Below, piece after piece: positions 34,073-42,860 of a DNA stretch of 64,000 nucleotides. Both the position numbers and the translations under genes were made by a program. The stretch lies in assembly GCA_029266635.1 (NCBI GenBank), contig JAQSWM010000009.1, positions 124,001 to 188,000 on the forward strand, read 5' to 3'. Position 1 is the first letter of the stretch; every line of letters begins with the position of its first letter. The stretch comes from Sphingobacteriaceae bacterium (GTDB lineage: Bacteria; Bacteroidota; Bacteroidia; Sphingobacteriales; Sphingobacteriaceae). The notes under the pieces are model-generated. The model was not told where the DNA came from. It did no database searches and saw only the letters and a program-made list of their open reading frames with translations.

Positions 34073-35346
34073 TAAAAACGGTCCAGCGCTTCTTCAATTT
34101 TAGAATAGACAAAGCTCAGTTCATCGTTGGTGATGCAATACGGCGGCAAAATGTAAACGATGTTTCCAAGAGGTCGCAGGATTATCCCGGCGTCGAGAAA
34201 GAAGTTGTACAGCATATCGCGTAAGCCGGCGAAATAAGAAGTATCCTGATTTGTCTCCCACTCAAAAGCGATGATGGTTCCGGTTTGCCGCACGTCCCTA
34301 AGCTTCGGATGTCCGGCTATCTTCTCCCTGAAGGCTGCATGTTGCTCCGTTATCCGATTGAGGTTGTTAAACGTTTCAGTGCTGAGCAACAGGTCCATAC
34401 TGGCCAATGCCGCAGCACACGCCACAGGATTTGCCGTAAAAGAATGCCCGTGAAACAAGGTTTTCAGCTTATCATCCGAAAGGAACGCCTCATAAATTTC
34501 GTTTGTACAGGAAGTTGCGCCCAAAGCCATGGTGCCGCCGGTAATACCTTTTGAAAAACACATAATATCCGGCTGTTGCTTCAAGTGATCGGAGGCAAAC
34601 AGTTCGCCCGTGCGCCCGAAGCCGGTCATCACTTCATCGCAGATCGTTAAAATCCCGCTCTCTTTACAGCATCTGATCAGTTCATCCAGATAGTGCGCCT
34701 CATACATTAGCATGCCCCCGGAACCCAGGATCAGCGGCTCAAAAATGAAAGAAGAAACCTGAGATTTGAGATTTGAGATCTGAGATTTGAGAGCCTGGAT
34801 ATTTTCAGCGTTAGGGAGGTCGATGTATTCCACGTCGAACAGCAGCTTTTCAAAGGGAGCAGTAAATGCGCTACGAGCGCTCACAGCCATGGCTCCAAAA
34901 GTATCGCCGTGGTAAGAATTTTTGAACGCGATGACCTTCGGCCGCTCTTCCCCCCTGTTGCTGAAAAACTGGAAGCACATTTTCAGAGCCACCTCCACGG
35001 CTGTGGAACCGTTATCGGAATAGAAAATCTTCTTCTGGTTTCCCGGAAGGATTTTCAGCAGCCTTTCGGCGAGTTCGACTGCGGTGGGATGAGTGAAGCC
35101 CGCGAAAATGGCGTGTTCAAGGGTTAACAATTGCTCGGCAACTTTCTTAGCGATGTAAGGATGCGAGTGTCCATGGATGTTTACCCACCAGGAAGAAATT
35201 GCATCTAAATACCGTGTTCCATCCTCGGCTATCAGATAAGCGCCCTCGCCCCGAACAATCGGAATTGGCGGCTGAGCAAGCTTCATCTGTGTGTAGGGAT
35301 GCCAGATTACTGCTTTATCCCGTTCTACTATATTTTGTTCTTCCAT
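34072..35346 (-). CDS. bioA: Adenosylmethionine-8-amino-7-oxononanoate aminotransferase
   Basis: 424 residues from ATG 35346 (MEEQNIVERDK); an in-frame upstream start at 35427 would lie deep in the NUDIX gene. Class III PLP enzyme with HPYTQMK, YSDNGSTAVEVALKM, CDEVMTGFGRTGELF and FSKGITGGTMAL (the PLP lysine). It makes DAPA in biotin synthesis. Just before FIFEPLILGSGG the gene contains a 7-base tandem repeat coding for LKSQISNLKSQ. It overlaps the NUDIX gene by 19 bases and the ferritin-like gene by one. Confidence 0.93.
   Translation of the reverse strand: MEEQNIVERDKAVIWHPYTQMKLAQPPIPIVRGEGAYLIAEDGTRYLDAISSWWVNIHGHSHPYIAKKVAEQLLTLEHAIFAGFTHPTAVELAERLLKILPGNQKKIFYSDNGSTAVEVALKMCFQFFSNRGEERPKVIAFKNSYHGDTFGAMAVSARSAFTAPFEKLLFDVEYIDLPNAENIQALKSQISNLKSQVSSFIFEPLILGSGGMLMYEAHYLDELIRCCKESGILTICDEVMTGFGRTGELFASDHLKQQPDIMCFSKGITGGTMALGATSCTNEIYEAFLSDDKLKTLFHGHSFTANPVACAAALASMDLLLSTETFNNLNRITEQHAAFREKIAGHPKLRDVRQTGTIIAFEWETNQDTSYFAGLRDMLYNFFLDAGIILRPLGNIVYILPPYCITNDELSFVYSKIEEALDRF
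34760..34793. repeat. Heptamer tandem repeat inside bioA
   Basis: Four complete TGAGATT-type units (the third reads TGAGATC) and a partial fifth in a row. The unit is not a multiple of three, so gain or loss of one copy would shift the bioA frame. Confidence 0.85.
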
Positions 35347-35777
35347 TGCTGCTTTAACATTTCTACAACTTTTTGATCGGTGGGGAAGGTGGCGTCTTCG
35401 GCACAAAGTTCGGGTATCGCTTTCCACCTGAATGCCTGGAGCAAATCGCCCTCGCCATCAAAGTCGAATATTTTTTCTTTGAAGTTTAGTTTAAGCGGAT
35501 GTTTCGGCTTTACCAGATAATACACGCTGATGATCTGACTATCGTTGAACGCCGATTTCACGAAGAAGTCTGTGGTATAAAAATGCTCCAGCACATCAAC
35601 TTCGGCATTGCATTCTTCCATAAACTCACGCTTCAGCCCATCTATCAAGCCTTCGCCATATTCCAGTCCGCCGCCGGGAAACTTGCTAAAGCGGACGCCA
35701 TGCTCCTGCTCATCGCTGATCAGAATCCGCCCATCCTCAATCAGCAAGCCGTAAACCCTCACATTAAACATGTACAT
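35328..35777 (-). CDS. NUDIX hydrolase
   Basis: 149 residues. The Nudix box is present as G(x5)E(x7)REFMEECN: GGLEYGEGLIDGLKREFMEE, with Asn at the position of the final Gly. It hydrolyses a nucleoside diphosphate linked to another group; substrate unknown. ATG codons at 35777 and 35771 are both possible. It heads the bioA transcript. CGAAATTA at 35794-35801 (minus-strand TAATTTCG) is a one-mismatch -7 box. Confidence 0.88.
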   Translation of the reverse strand: MYMFNVRVYGLLIEDGRILISDEQEHGVRFSKFPGGGLEYGEGLIDGLKREFMEECNAEVDVLEHFYTTDFFVKSAFNDSQIISVYYLVKPKHPLKLNFKEKIFDFDGEGDLLQAFRWKAIPELCAEDATFPTDQKVVEMLKQQWKNKI

Positions 35778-35823
35778 ATTTGTTGTTTGATGGCGAAATT
35801 AAGTAACAAGAATTAAACCGGGG

Positions 35824-35831
35824 TATCTTTG
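35824..35831 (+). promoter_or_regulatory. -7 box TATCTTTG
   Basis: Exact TAnnTTTG on the plus strand, 120 bases before the histidine kinase ATG. It would give a long leader. Confidence 0.35.
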
Positions 35832-35951
35832 AAAATGCGGCGGAGAAATGTAGTTTAGTATCTGTGTAGCATCCACGACAATACACAAGTAAATTAAATT
35901 AATATTTTTGCTGCTCAACCACGAGGTACTTATCAGCTCTTTCCATTATTA

Positions 35952-37910
35952 ATGCCCGTTGCCCGACTGTTTCCTTTTCTACTGATCCTCTTTTTTTGCA
36001 ATGTGAATGGAGCAGCATCAGCAGAAAACCCCGTCGAACAGCCAAAAACCATAGCTTATTACGATAAGCTTGTTAGCCGTTACCGCTATTACAAACCCGA
36101 TTCAGCCATATTCTTCGCTCAGAAAGGCATTGCGCTCGCCCAGAAACTGGGAGACCCGAATGGTTTAGCTGCCATGTACAATCAGTTAGGGATGATTGAT
36201 GATAATCTTGGCAAATACGAGGAATCTACGCAGAAGTATTTACTGGCAAAGTCCATATATAGACGTGCCGACAACCGGAAAGGAGTGGCTACCGAAACCA
36301 TCCGGCTTGGCGTGGTGCAGCTTAGAAAAGGAAATTATGATAAAGCAATCGGCTTCTTTCTGGAAGCTTTACGAATAAGCGAAAGGATTAAGGACAAGCC
36401 CGGACAGTTGGAGGCTTACGTTACCCTCGGGGAAGGCTATATGGGCCAGCATAAGTACGACACGGCTCTCAAGTACTTAAACATTGCCGAAAAGCTTGAT
36501 TCAACGCTGCCCCAATCTACCATATCGCTGAACCTGCTGAATAATCTTGGTATTGTTTATCGGGAGAAGGGCGACTACCCAAAGGCAATTGCCTCTTTCC
36601 AAAAAGGTATCCACGAAAGCGACAAGCCCCAATTTCAGGGGCATTTTATTACGCTTACAAACAATCTTGCTACCGTTTATGCCCGACAAGGGCTAAAGCA
36701 AAAATCCATAGCACTTCAAAAAGCAGCTCTGGCAAAAGCCCGGGAAATAAAAAACTATCTCAGGGAGCTCCAAACACTAAACGGCCTTGCTTACACGTAC
36801 GGCAAAAGTGATCCGGCAAACGCATTGATCTATTTAAACCAGGCTTATCAATTAGCTAAAGACAACAAAGCCTATAAAGAACAGGTGGGAATCCTTGATA
36901 ATATCGCCAGGATGTACAAAGCTCAGAACCGCTTTGAAGAAGCCTTCCAAGCCAAAGACCAGCAATATGCCCTCGCCGACAGCTTCTTTTACGACGAAAT
37001 GTCTAAGCAAATTGCCAGCCTGCAAGCCGAGTATCAGCTAAGCAAGTCGAAGGTTAAGATTGAGCAGCTTAAAAACATCAACACCCGGCAGCAATTCAAA
37101 AACAACATCATTCTTGCCGCCACAATTGCGACTGGAATCTTACTGCTGATCTTTGCATTTTATTACTATAAAACAAGGAAACTGAACATTCTGTTAAACA
37201 ATGCCAACAACAAGCTACAGGATGAAAACACTATAAAAGACAAGCTCTTTTCTGTGCTTGCACACGATCTGCGCTCTCCCCTTGCTTCTATCATCAACCT
37301 GCTTGCGCTGATAGACGATGATGAGTTTAACCAGGCAGAACGCAAAATACTGTTCGAGAAATTATCCGCTACCAGCCATGCCTCGCTCGACACCCTGGAC
37401 TCATTGCTCAAATGGGGCGAAACGCAGTTGAAAGGCGTCCGACTGCAGCCCATTGAGTTTAAACCAAGGGAAATAACAGAACGAAATATTGCACTTCTTA
37501 CCGCAAATGCAGAGGCAAAATCTTTGCGGGTAAGCAATCTGATTCCTGAAAACGCTACCGTTGTGGCAGACCCGGATCACTACGATTTCATCATCCGAAA
37601 CCTGCTTTCTAATGCTATCAAATTCACCCCGGATGAAGGCTCAATTACCATCAGCGCCCGCAGCAGTTCAGAAACAGGTGACGTAATTTTTGCTGTAAAA
37701 GACAGTGGCGTGGGCATTGCTCAGGACAGGCTGGAGAGCATTTTCACCATCGGAAATGTGAGCACAAAAGGTACCAACAACGAAAAGGGCACGAGCATTG
37801 GGCTCGCAATTTGTAAAGAATTTGTAGAAGCGAATGGGGGCACCATTACAGCGAGAAGCGAATCTGGAAAAGGATCAGAGTTCAGCTTTTCGTTAAAGGG
37901 CAGTATCTAG
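35952..37910 (+). CDS. TPR-repeat sensor histidine kinase
   Basis: 652 residues. A signal peptide, then about six tetratricopeptide repeats (residues ~30-340) in the periplasm, one membrane helix (IILAATIATGILLLIFAFYYY), a coiled linker and a kinase core: H-box VLAHDLRSPLASI with the phospho-His, N-box IIRNLLSNAIKFTP, G1 VKDSGVGI and G2 GTSIGLAICKEF. The TPRs probably read a protein or peptide signal. No response regulator is adjacent, so it is an orphan. Confidence 0.92.
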   Translation: MPVARLFPFLLILFFCNVNGAASAENPVEQPKTIAYYDKLVSRYRYYKPDSAIFFAQKGIALAQKLGDPNGLAAMYNQLGMIDDNLGKYEESTQKYLLAKSIYRRADNRKGVATETIRLGVVQLRKGNYDKAIGFFLEALRISERIKDKPGQLEAYVTLGEGYMGQHKYDTALKYLNIAEKLDSTLPQSTISLNLLNNLGIVYREKGDYPKAIASFQKGIHESDKPQFQGHFITLTNNLATVYARQGLKQKSIALQKAALAKAREIKNYLRELQTLNGLAYTYGKSDPANALIYLNQAYQLAKDNKAYKEQVGILDNIARMYKAQNRFEEAFQAKDQQYALADSFFYDEMSKQIASLQAEYQLSKSKVKIEQLKNINTRQQFKNNIILAATIATGILLLIFAFYYYKTRKLNILLNNANNKLQDENTIKDKLFSVLAHDLRSPLASIINLLALIDDDEFNQAERKILFEKLSATSHASLDTLDSLLKWGETQLKGVRLQPIEFKPREITERNIALLTANAEAKSLRVSNLIPENATVVADPDHYDFIIRNLLSNAIKFTPDEGSITISARSSSETGDVIFAVKDSGVGIAQDRLESIFTIGNVSTKGTNNEKGTSIGLAICKEFVEANGGTITARSESGKGSEFSFSLKGSI

Positions 37911-38209
37911 TGCGTAGTTGACGGTACCATCGCCATCATCCGATAATATTCGTAGGCGTTTATCTTAATCGCGGGATCAGCAGAGATAAGTGCTTTTACT
38001 TGTTCTTCGCTGTCAACAGCCAAAATGCCGAAGCCATAAGCCCCGTTAGGGTCGAGCACAGGGCCAATTGCAACTACAATTCCCTGATCAAGATATTGCT
38101 GCCAGTAAATAATGTGCTCCTGCATAATTACTTTTTCATTATCCGTCATATCATGAGCGAATGTCGGGCGTGAAGGCACCAGCTTGATAGCGTAATATTG
38201 CTTTTCCAT
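37907..38209 (-). CDS. YciI-like protein
   Basis: 100 residues from ATG 38209 (MEKQYYAIKL). The small ferredoxin-like fold of YciI is recognisable: YYAIKLVPSRPTF, DNEKVIMQEHIIYWQQYLDQG, GPVLDPNGAYGFGILAVDSEEQVKAL. YciI proteins are putative dehydratases or ligand binders with a conserved His/Asp. The start lies one base after the CDF gene stop, so they are cotranscribed. Confidence 0.85.
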   Translation of the reverse strand: MEKQYYAIKLVPSRPTFAHDMTDNEKVIMQEHIIYWQQYLDQGIVVAIGPVLDPNGAYGFGILAVDSEEQVKALISADPAIKINAYEYYRMMAMVPSTTH

Positions 38210-38210
38210 A

Positions 38211-39185
38211 TTATTCAAAGTGTTTTTGATTCCGGGTCACGTTTTCCATGTTCCAGACAATGTCGGTATTTTTTTCATGGCTGCGCACCGGGCAATCTTT
38301 CATCCGGCAGTAATGGCAGCATTGCGGCAGGCAGGGATCAGCGTGGATAAAGAACTCTGTTCGCACCTCGCTCTTGGCGTTCATCAGCGTGTCAATCTTT
38401 GAGATTTCTTCATGAACATGGTTGAGGTCGAAATAATATGGCAGCGTAACGTGGCAGTCAATGTGCAACTCGTGGCCGTATTGCTGAGTGCGCAGGTTGT
38501 GAATGTCGATCCACGGATCTCTCCTGTTGTCGTTCAGAATAGATATTACTTTTCCCACCTTCACAAAGTCAGACTCATCCATCAGCCCGGCAACTGATTT
38601 CCTTACCAGCTTGTATCCGTTAAAAACGATGTAGAATCCGAGCGCTATCGAAAGCACGCTGTCCAGATACCAGATTCCTGTAAAGTAAATCAGCATCAAA
38701 CCCACGACCAACCCGGCGCTACTGTAAGCATCCGTTTTCAGGTGCTTTCCATCCGCGTAAAGCGTGATAGAATTGTACTTCTTGCTTGAATTGACCAGAT
38801 ACTGCCCCATCACAAAATTGATTACTCCCGTGATGGCGATGATTATAGAACCATCGAACAAAGAACTTATCTGCTGAGGGTTAAAGAGGTTATAAATCGA
38901 CTTTAAACCTATGAGAACTCCCGCAATCATGATCAGGATGCCCTCCACAAACATGGAGAAAAACTCAACCTTCCCGTGTCCGTAAGGATGGTTTATATCC
39001 CGCGGCTGCGATGAAAGATAGATGCTATAAAAGGCAAAGGCGCTTGCCAGCACATTTACGATACTTTCGGCAGCATCGGTCAGAATTGCATTAGATCCTG
39101 TGATTAAATAGGCCGCAAACTTCCCCAGCATTAGCAATGCGCTAATGACAAGGGCTAAGAGGATGATCTTTTTTTGCGATTGCAA
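38211..39185 (-). CDS. Cation diffusion facilitator (CDF) metal exporter with Cys-rich tail
   Basis: 324 residues, six membrane helices. It shows the CDF metal site in helix 2 (TDAAES) and NHPYGHGKVE between helices 2 and 3, and a second site in helix 5 (SSAGLVVG, after KHLKTDAY). The cytosolic ferredoxin-like domain is followed by a tail with HADPCLPQCCHYCRMKDCP: six Cys plus His, likely an extra metal-sensing site. Substrates are probably Zn(II) or Fe(II)/Co(II). Confidence 0.9.
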   Translation of the reverse strand: MQSQKKIILLALVISALLMLGKFAAYLITGSNAILTDAAESIVNVLASAFAFYSIYLSSQPRDINHPYGHGKVEFFSMFVEGILIMIAGVLIGLKSIYNLFNPQQISSLFDGSIIIAITGVINFVMGQYLVNSSKKYNSITLYADGKHLKTDAYSSAGLVVGLMLIYFTGIWYLDSVLSIALGFYIVFNGYKLVRKSVAGLMDESDFVKVGKVISILNDNRRDPWIDIHNLRTQQYGHELHIDCHVTLPYYFDLNHVHEEISKIDTLMNAKSEVRTEFFIHADPCLPQCCHYCRMKDCPVRSHEKNTDIVWNMENVTRNQKHFE

Positions 39186-39281
39186 TTGCTGATTTTTTGA
39201 ACCGCTAAATTAAGACGGCAGATGTTGATTAAAGACTGATATTTAAGATAAAAATTGTAGCCGCTAATTGTTTCAGGTTTA

Positions 39282-39289
39282 TATCTTTG
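39282..39289 (+). promoter_or_regulatory. -7 box TATCTTTG of the aminotransferase-hldA operon
   Basis: Exact TAnnTTTG, 16 bases before the ATG at 39306. Confidence 0.6.
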
Positions 39290-39305
39290 CCTTTTTATAA
39301 GAATT

Positions 39306-40526
39306 ATGGCAGTTTTATCAGAAAGAATCAATAATTTATCAGAATCCGCTACTATAAAAATGGCAAAGCTCGGCCGTGAGCTGGCTGCAAAAGGTGTGGA
39401 TGTGATCAGCTTAAGTTTAGGCGAAACTGATTTTTACACTCCAGACTTTGTAAAGCAGGCGGCGAAGGATGCCATCGATCAAAATTACTCGTATTACACT
39501 CCTGTAGCCGGATATCCTGAGTTGAGAAAAGCCATCGCTGCCAAGCTTAAACGCGAAAATAATCTCGATTATACTTTCGATCAGGTAGTCGTTTCTACGG
39601 GAGCTAAGCAATCTTTAGCTAACGCGATCATGTGCTTGATCAATCCGGGAGATGAAGTAATCATCCCTACGCCATATTGGGTTTCGTATTCTGAACTGGT
39701 AAAGCTTGCTGAAGGCGAATCGGTTTTCATCAACGCCACCATAGAGACGGATTTTAAGATCACTCCTGAGGAACTCGAAGCTGCCATCACACCAAAAAGC
39801 AAGCTGTTCATGTTCTCATCGCCAAACAACCCTACGGGCTCTGTTTACACCCGCGATGAGCTTGCCGCTTTGGTAAAAGTTTTTGAAAAACACCCTGAAA
39901 TCTACATCATCTCTGACGAGATTTACGAGCATATCAACTTCCTCGACAAGCACGTTTCTATTGCTGAATTTGAGAGCGTAAAAGACCGTGTAATCATCAT
40001 CAATGGCTTGTCTAAAGCTTACGCGATGACAGGCTGGCGCATTGGCTATTCAGTTAGCAACAAGGAAATTGCTGCTGCCTGCGATAAATTGCAGAGCCAG
40101 ATCACCTCAGGCACCTGCTCCATCACTCAACGTGCAGGTATTGCCGCTTACGAAGGCGGATTGGAAACTATCAAAGAAATGCGTGAAGTGTTCCAGTGCC
40201 GCAGAGACCTTGTTTATGGTTTGCTGAAAGACATTCCCGGTGTGAAAGTCAATCTTCCCGGCGGTGCATTCTATTTCTTCCCTGATGTGAGTTCTTTCTT
40301 CGGAAAAACCAGCGAAGATGGCGAATTAATCAAAGATGCCGATGACTTGGCTTTATACATCTTGAATAAAGGCCATGTGGCTGTGGTAAGCGGAGATGCG
40401 TTTGGCGATCCAAATTCTATCCGTATTTCTTACGCTGCTGCCGATGAGAAATTGGTTGAAGCCTGCAAGCGGATACGGTTTGCTCTTGAAGGTTTGAAAG
40501 ATGCAAAACCTGTTTCAGCAGTTTAA
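39306..40526 (+). CDS. Class I PLP aminotransferase (aspartate aminotransferase type)
   Basis: 406 residues. Fold type I subgroup Ib aminotransferase: SLGETDFYTP, SSPNNPTGSVYT, ISDEIYEHI (PLP Asp/Tyr), NGLSKAYAMTGWRIGY with the PLP lysine, and SGDAFGDPNSIRISYA with the substrate-binding Arg. It most likely transfers amino groups between aspartate and 2-oxoglutarate; prephenate is a possible extra substrate. The end overlaps hldA by 26 bases. Confidence 0.93.
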   Translation: MAVLSERINNLSESATIKMAKLGRELAAKGVDVISLSLGETDFYTPDFVKQAAKDAIDQNYSYYTPVAGYPELRKAIAAKLKRENNLDYTFDQVVVSTGAKQSLANAIMCLINPGDEVIIPTPYWVSYSELVKLAEGESVFINATIETDFKITPEELEAAITPKSKLFMFSSPNNPTGSVYTRDELAALVKVFEKHPEIYIISDEIYEHINFLDKHVSIAEFESVKDRVIIINGLSKAYAMTGWRIGYSVSNKEIAAACDKLQSQITSGTCSITQRAGIAAYEGGLETIKEMREVFQCRRDLVYGLLKDIPGVKVNLPGGAFYFFPDVSSFFGKTSEDGELIKDADDLALYILNKGHVAVVSGDAFGDPNSIRISYAAADEKLVEACKRIRFALEGLKDAKPVSAV

Positions 40527-41475
40527 TAGCCTAACAGTTCTAATTATCGGAGATGTAATGCTCGATGCCTACCTGTGGGGCAAAGTCGAGCGCATTTCGC
40601 CTGAAGCGCCGGTGCCTGTAGTTACGGTCCGGAAGAAGGAAAGCAGGCTTGGCGGGGCTGCAAACGTTGCCCTGAATATCATGGCACTGGGCGCAAAGCC
40701 GATTATCTGTTCTGCCATAGGCGATGACAAAGAGGGCGACGAATTCCTCGAGATCATCCAAAAACACAATTTCACGAGCGAGAGGATCATACGAATTTCG
40801 GGAAGGCCAACAACCGTAAAGTCCAGAGTTATTGCCCACAACCAGCACGTTGTCCGGATTGATTCTGAAACGGATAAGCCTTTAAAGGAAGCTGATACAG
40901 CAGTTTTGCTTGGGAAAATAAAGGAGCTTATTTCGGATCAAACTATAGACTGTATTCTGTTTGAAGATTACGATAAAGGAGTGATCACGCCCTCGTTAAT
41001 TCAGGAAGTGGTGGAACTGGCTAATCAGAAAAACATCATCACGGTAGTTGACCCCAAAAAGCGAAATTTCCTGGAGTACAAGAACGTCACTTTATTTAAG
41101 CCTAATCTTAAAGAGCTGAAAGAAGGATTGAAAGTTAACCCGGATCAAAAAGATAAGAGCCAGCTTGACGAAGCTGTGAACAAGTTACGAGAAGTGCTGC
41201 AAGCAAAGCAGGTGATGGTAACATTATCGGAAGATGGCGTTTACATTAATTCCGACAACGGAGAAAAGGTTATACCCGCCCACGTCCGTACTATTGCCGA
41301 TGTCTCGGGTGCCGGGGATACGGTAATCGCAACTGCTGCACTCTGCCTTGCTGCCGGGCTCGACGAATTTAAAACTGCGGAGATCTCCAATCTGGCGGGC
41401 GGACTGGTATGTGAGCACGTGGGAGCTGTTCCTATTGATAAGCAGCAATTACTGGAAGAAGCAATGAAGTTGTAA
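40501..41475 (+). CDS. hldA: D-glycero-beta-D-manno-heptose-7-phosphate kinase (HldE N-domain type)
   Basis: 324 residues, a PfkB-family sugar kinase. GDVMLDAYLWGKVERISPEAPVPV is near-diagnostic for RfaE/HldA kinases, followed by RLGGAANVALNI and DVSGAGDTVIATAAL (anion hole and catalytic Asp). It phosphorylates heptose 7-phosphate at C1 for ADP-heptose in the LPS core. It lacks the nucleotidyltransferase half of E. coli HldE, so that must be separate. Its translation overlaps the aminotransferase gene. Confidence 0.9.
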   Translation: MQNLFQQFNSLTVLIIGDVMLDAYLWGKVERISPEAPVPVVTVRKKESRLGGAANVALNIMALGAKPIICSAIGDDKEGDEFLEIIQKHNFTSERIIRISGRPTTVKSRVIAHNQHVVRIDSETDKPLKEADTAVLLGKIKELISDQTIDCILFEDYDKGVITPSLIQEVVELANQKNIITVVDPKKRNFLEYKNVTLFKPNLKELKEGLKVNPDQKDKSQLDEAVNKLREVLQAKQVMVTLSEDGVYINSDNGEKVIPAHVRTIADVSGAGDTVIATAALCLAAGLDEFKTAEISNLAGGLVCEHVGAVPIDKQQLLEEAMKL

Positions 41476-41478
41476 TCT

Positions 41479-42726
41479 CTACTTGCTCCTTATCGCCTCC
41501 ACAGGATCCAACCGCGATGCCATAAACGCCGGTATAATCCCCGACAACAATCCAATCACGGTCGATATCACGAAAGTCAATATCACCTTGCCGAAATCCA
41601 CGACTATGTTCAAATCGCCGAACGTTGTAGCCAAATAGGCCAGCAGGTAAACTATTCCGAGCCCGACGACCCCACCCATCAGGCACAACACCACAGATTC
41701 AATCAGAAACTGGAGCAAAATAAAGTAATTCTTAGCTCCAAGCGACTTTTGAATCCCAATGATGTTTGTTCTCTCTTTCACAGAAACGAACATGATATTC
41801 GCGATTCCAAAGCCGCCCACCAGGATTGAGAAAATCCCGATAAACCCTCCCGCAAAGTTTATGATGCCGAACATTGAGTCCAGTTGAGCGGTGAGAATTG
41901 TGGATTTATTCAGCGCAAAATCATCTTCCTGCCTTGGGCTCAGGCGGTGGATTGATCGCATAACTCCCCGCAACTCGCTCTCAAGCTCATTGATGGAAAT
42001 ATTATCTCTCCCTTTTACAGTAATCTGCGGTCCGTAGCGGTCATCCTCAACGTCTATGATATTTCTGGTGAAGTTTAGTGGCAACAGAATTGTTTTGTCC
42101 GAAGACACACCCAGCAGGTCCTCCCCTTCTTTCGCGAATACGCCAATCACGGTAACCTTTCGCCCCAAAACATTAATAACTTTTCCAATTGGGCTACCCG
42201 AGGGAAAAAGCCCGTCGGCTATGTCTGTTCCGATAAGTGCCACAGGGCTGCCCGCCTTTGATTCAGAGTCTGTAAAATATCGGCCTTCGGCAAAATCAAA
42301 GATTCTGGTTTTATAATAATCGTGTGATGCTGCCGACAGTTGCGCCCCTTCTACACTATTGCTTTTGTATTTGATAAGCCGATTACCGATCCCTATCTCG
42401 TAAGCCATGCCCTCGGCTCCTTCCACCCTATCCGCAAGTTTATTATAATCGCGAATGCTTGGGTTCGGACGGCTCAGGTATTTCCACCAGGGATAATCGC
42501 CACCAAAAGCCCACGGCCATTTCTGGATGTAAATGGTATTGCTACCCAGCTTCTCTACGCTGCTCTGAAGGTTGTTACGCAACGTATCTACCGCCGAAAA
42601 AACGCCTATGATGGTCATAATACCAATGGTAATGCCCAAAAGCGAAAGAAAAGTGCGGAGTTTGTTTTGCCTTAGTGCGGCAAACGCGAAGTTGAAGCTT
42701 TCTCCAAGCAGTTTGAAAAACATCAT
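41479..42726 (-). CDS. FtsX/MacB-type ABC transporter permease
   Basis: 415 residues. The N-terminal helix segment NKLRTFLSLLGITIGIMTII, a periplasmic MacB_PCD domain (about 60-270) and three C-terminal helices with FVSVKERTNIIGIQKSLGA and LDPVEAIRSK are the standard MacB layout. It works with an ATPase of the LolD/MacB type to export or lift envelope cargo. The only such ATPase nearby is at 45939-46682. A TACTTTTG box lies at 42740-42747. Confidence 0.9.
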   Translation of the reverse strand: MMFFKLLGESFNFAFAALRQNKLRTFLSLLGITIGIMTIIGVFSAVDTLRNNLQSSVEKLGSNTIYIQKWPWAFGGDYPWWKYLSRPNPSIRDYNKLADRVEGAEGMAYEIGIGNRLIKYKSNSVEGAQLSAASHDYYKTRIFDFAEGRYFTDSESKAGSPVALIGTDIADGLFPSGSPIGKVINVLGRKVTVIGVFAKEGEDLLGVSSDKTILLPLNFTRNIIDVEDDRYGPQITVKGRDNISINELESELRGVMRSIHRLSPRQEDDFALNKSTILTAQLDSMFGIINFAGGFIGIFSILVGGFGIANIMFVSVKERTNIIGIQKSLGAKNYFILLQFLIESVVLCLMGGVVGLGIVYLLAYLATTFGDLNIVVDFGKVILTFVISTVIGLLSGIIPAFMASRLDPVEAIRSK

Positions 42727-42739
42727 ATGGCTGTTAGAG

Positions 42740-42747
42740 CAAAAGTA
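42740..42747 (-). promoter_or_regulatory. -7 box TACTTTTG of the permease gene
   Basis: CAAAAGTA on the plus strand, 13 bases upstream of the minus-strand ATG at 42726; exact TAnnTTTG. Confidence 0.55.
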
Positions 42748-42827
42748 GTCAAAAACGTTACAGCATCTCCCACATCATTTGCCGAAGCAAACCAGCTTAC
42801 CCATTCATTTATAAAGATTTATTTTTC

Positions 42828-42835
42828 TAACTTTG
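42828..42835 (+). promoter_or_regulatory. -7 box TAACTTTG of queA
   Basis: Exact TAnnTTTG, 25 bases before the queA ATG at 42861. Confidence 0.6.
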
Positions 42836-42860
42836 CGCCCTGAAATTTACATAAACTCAT

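Noticed and set aside
35835-35858. Seven-codon leader peptide before the histidine kinase gene
   Set aside because: Very short frames of this size occur by chance; no attenuator structure was seen after it.
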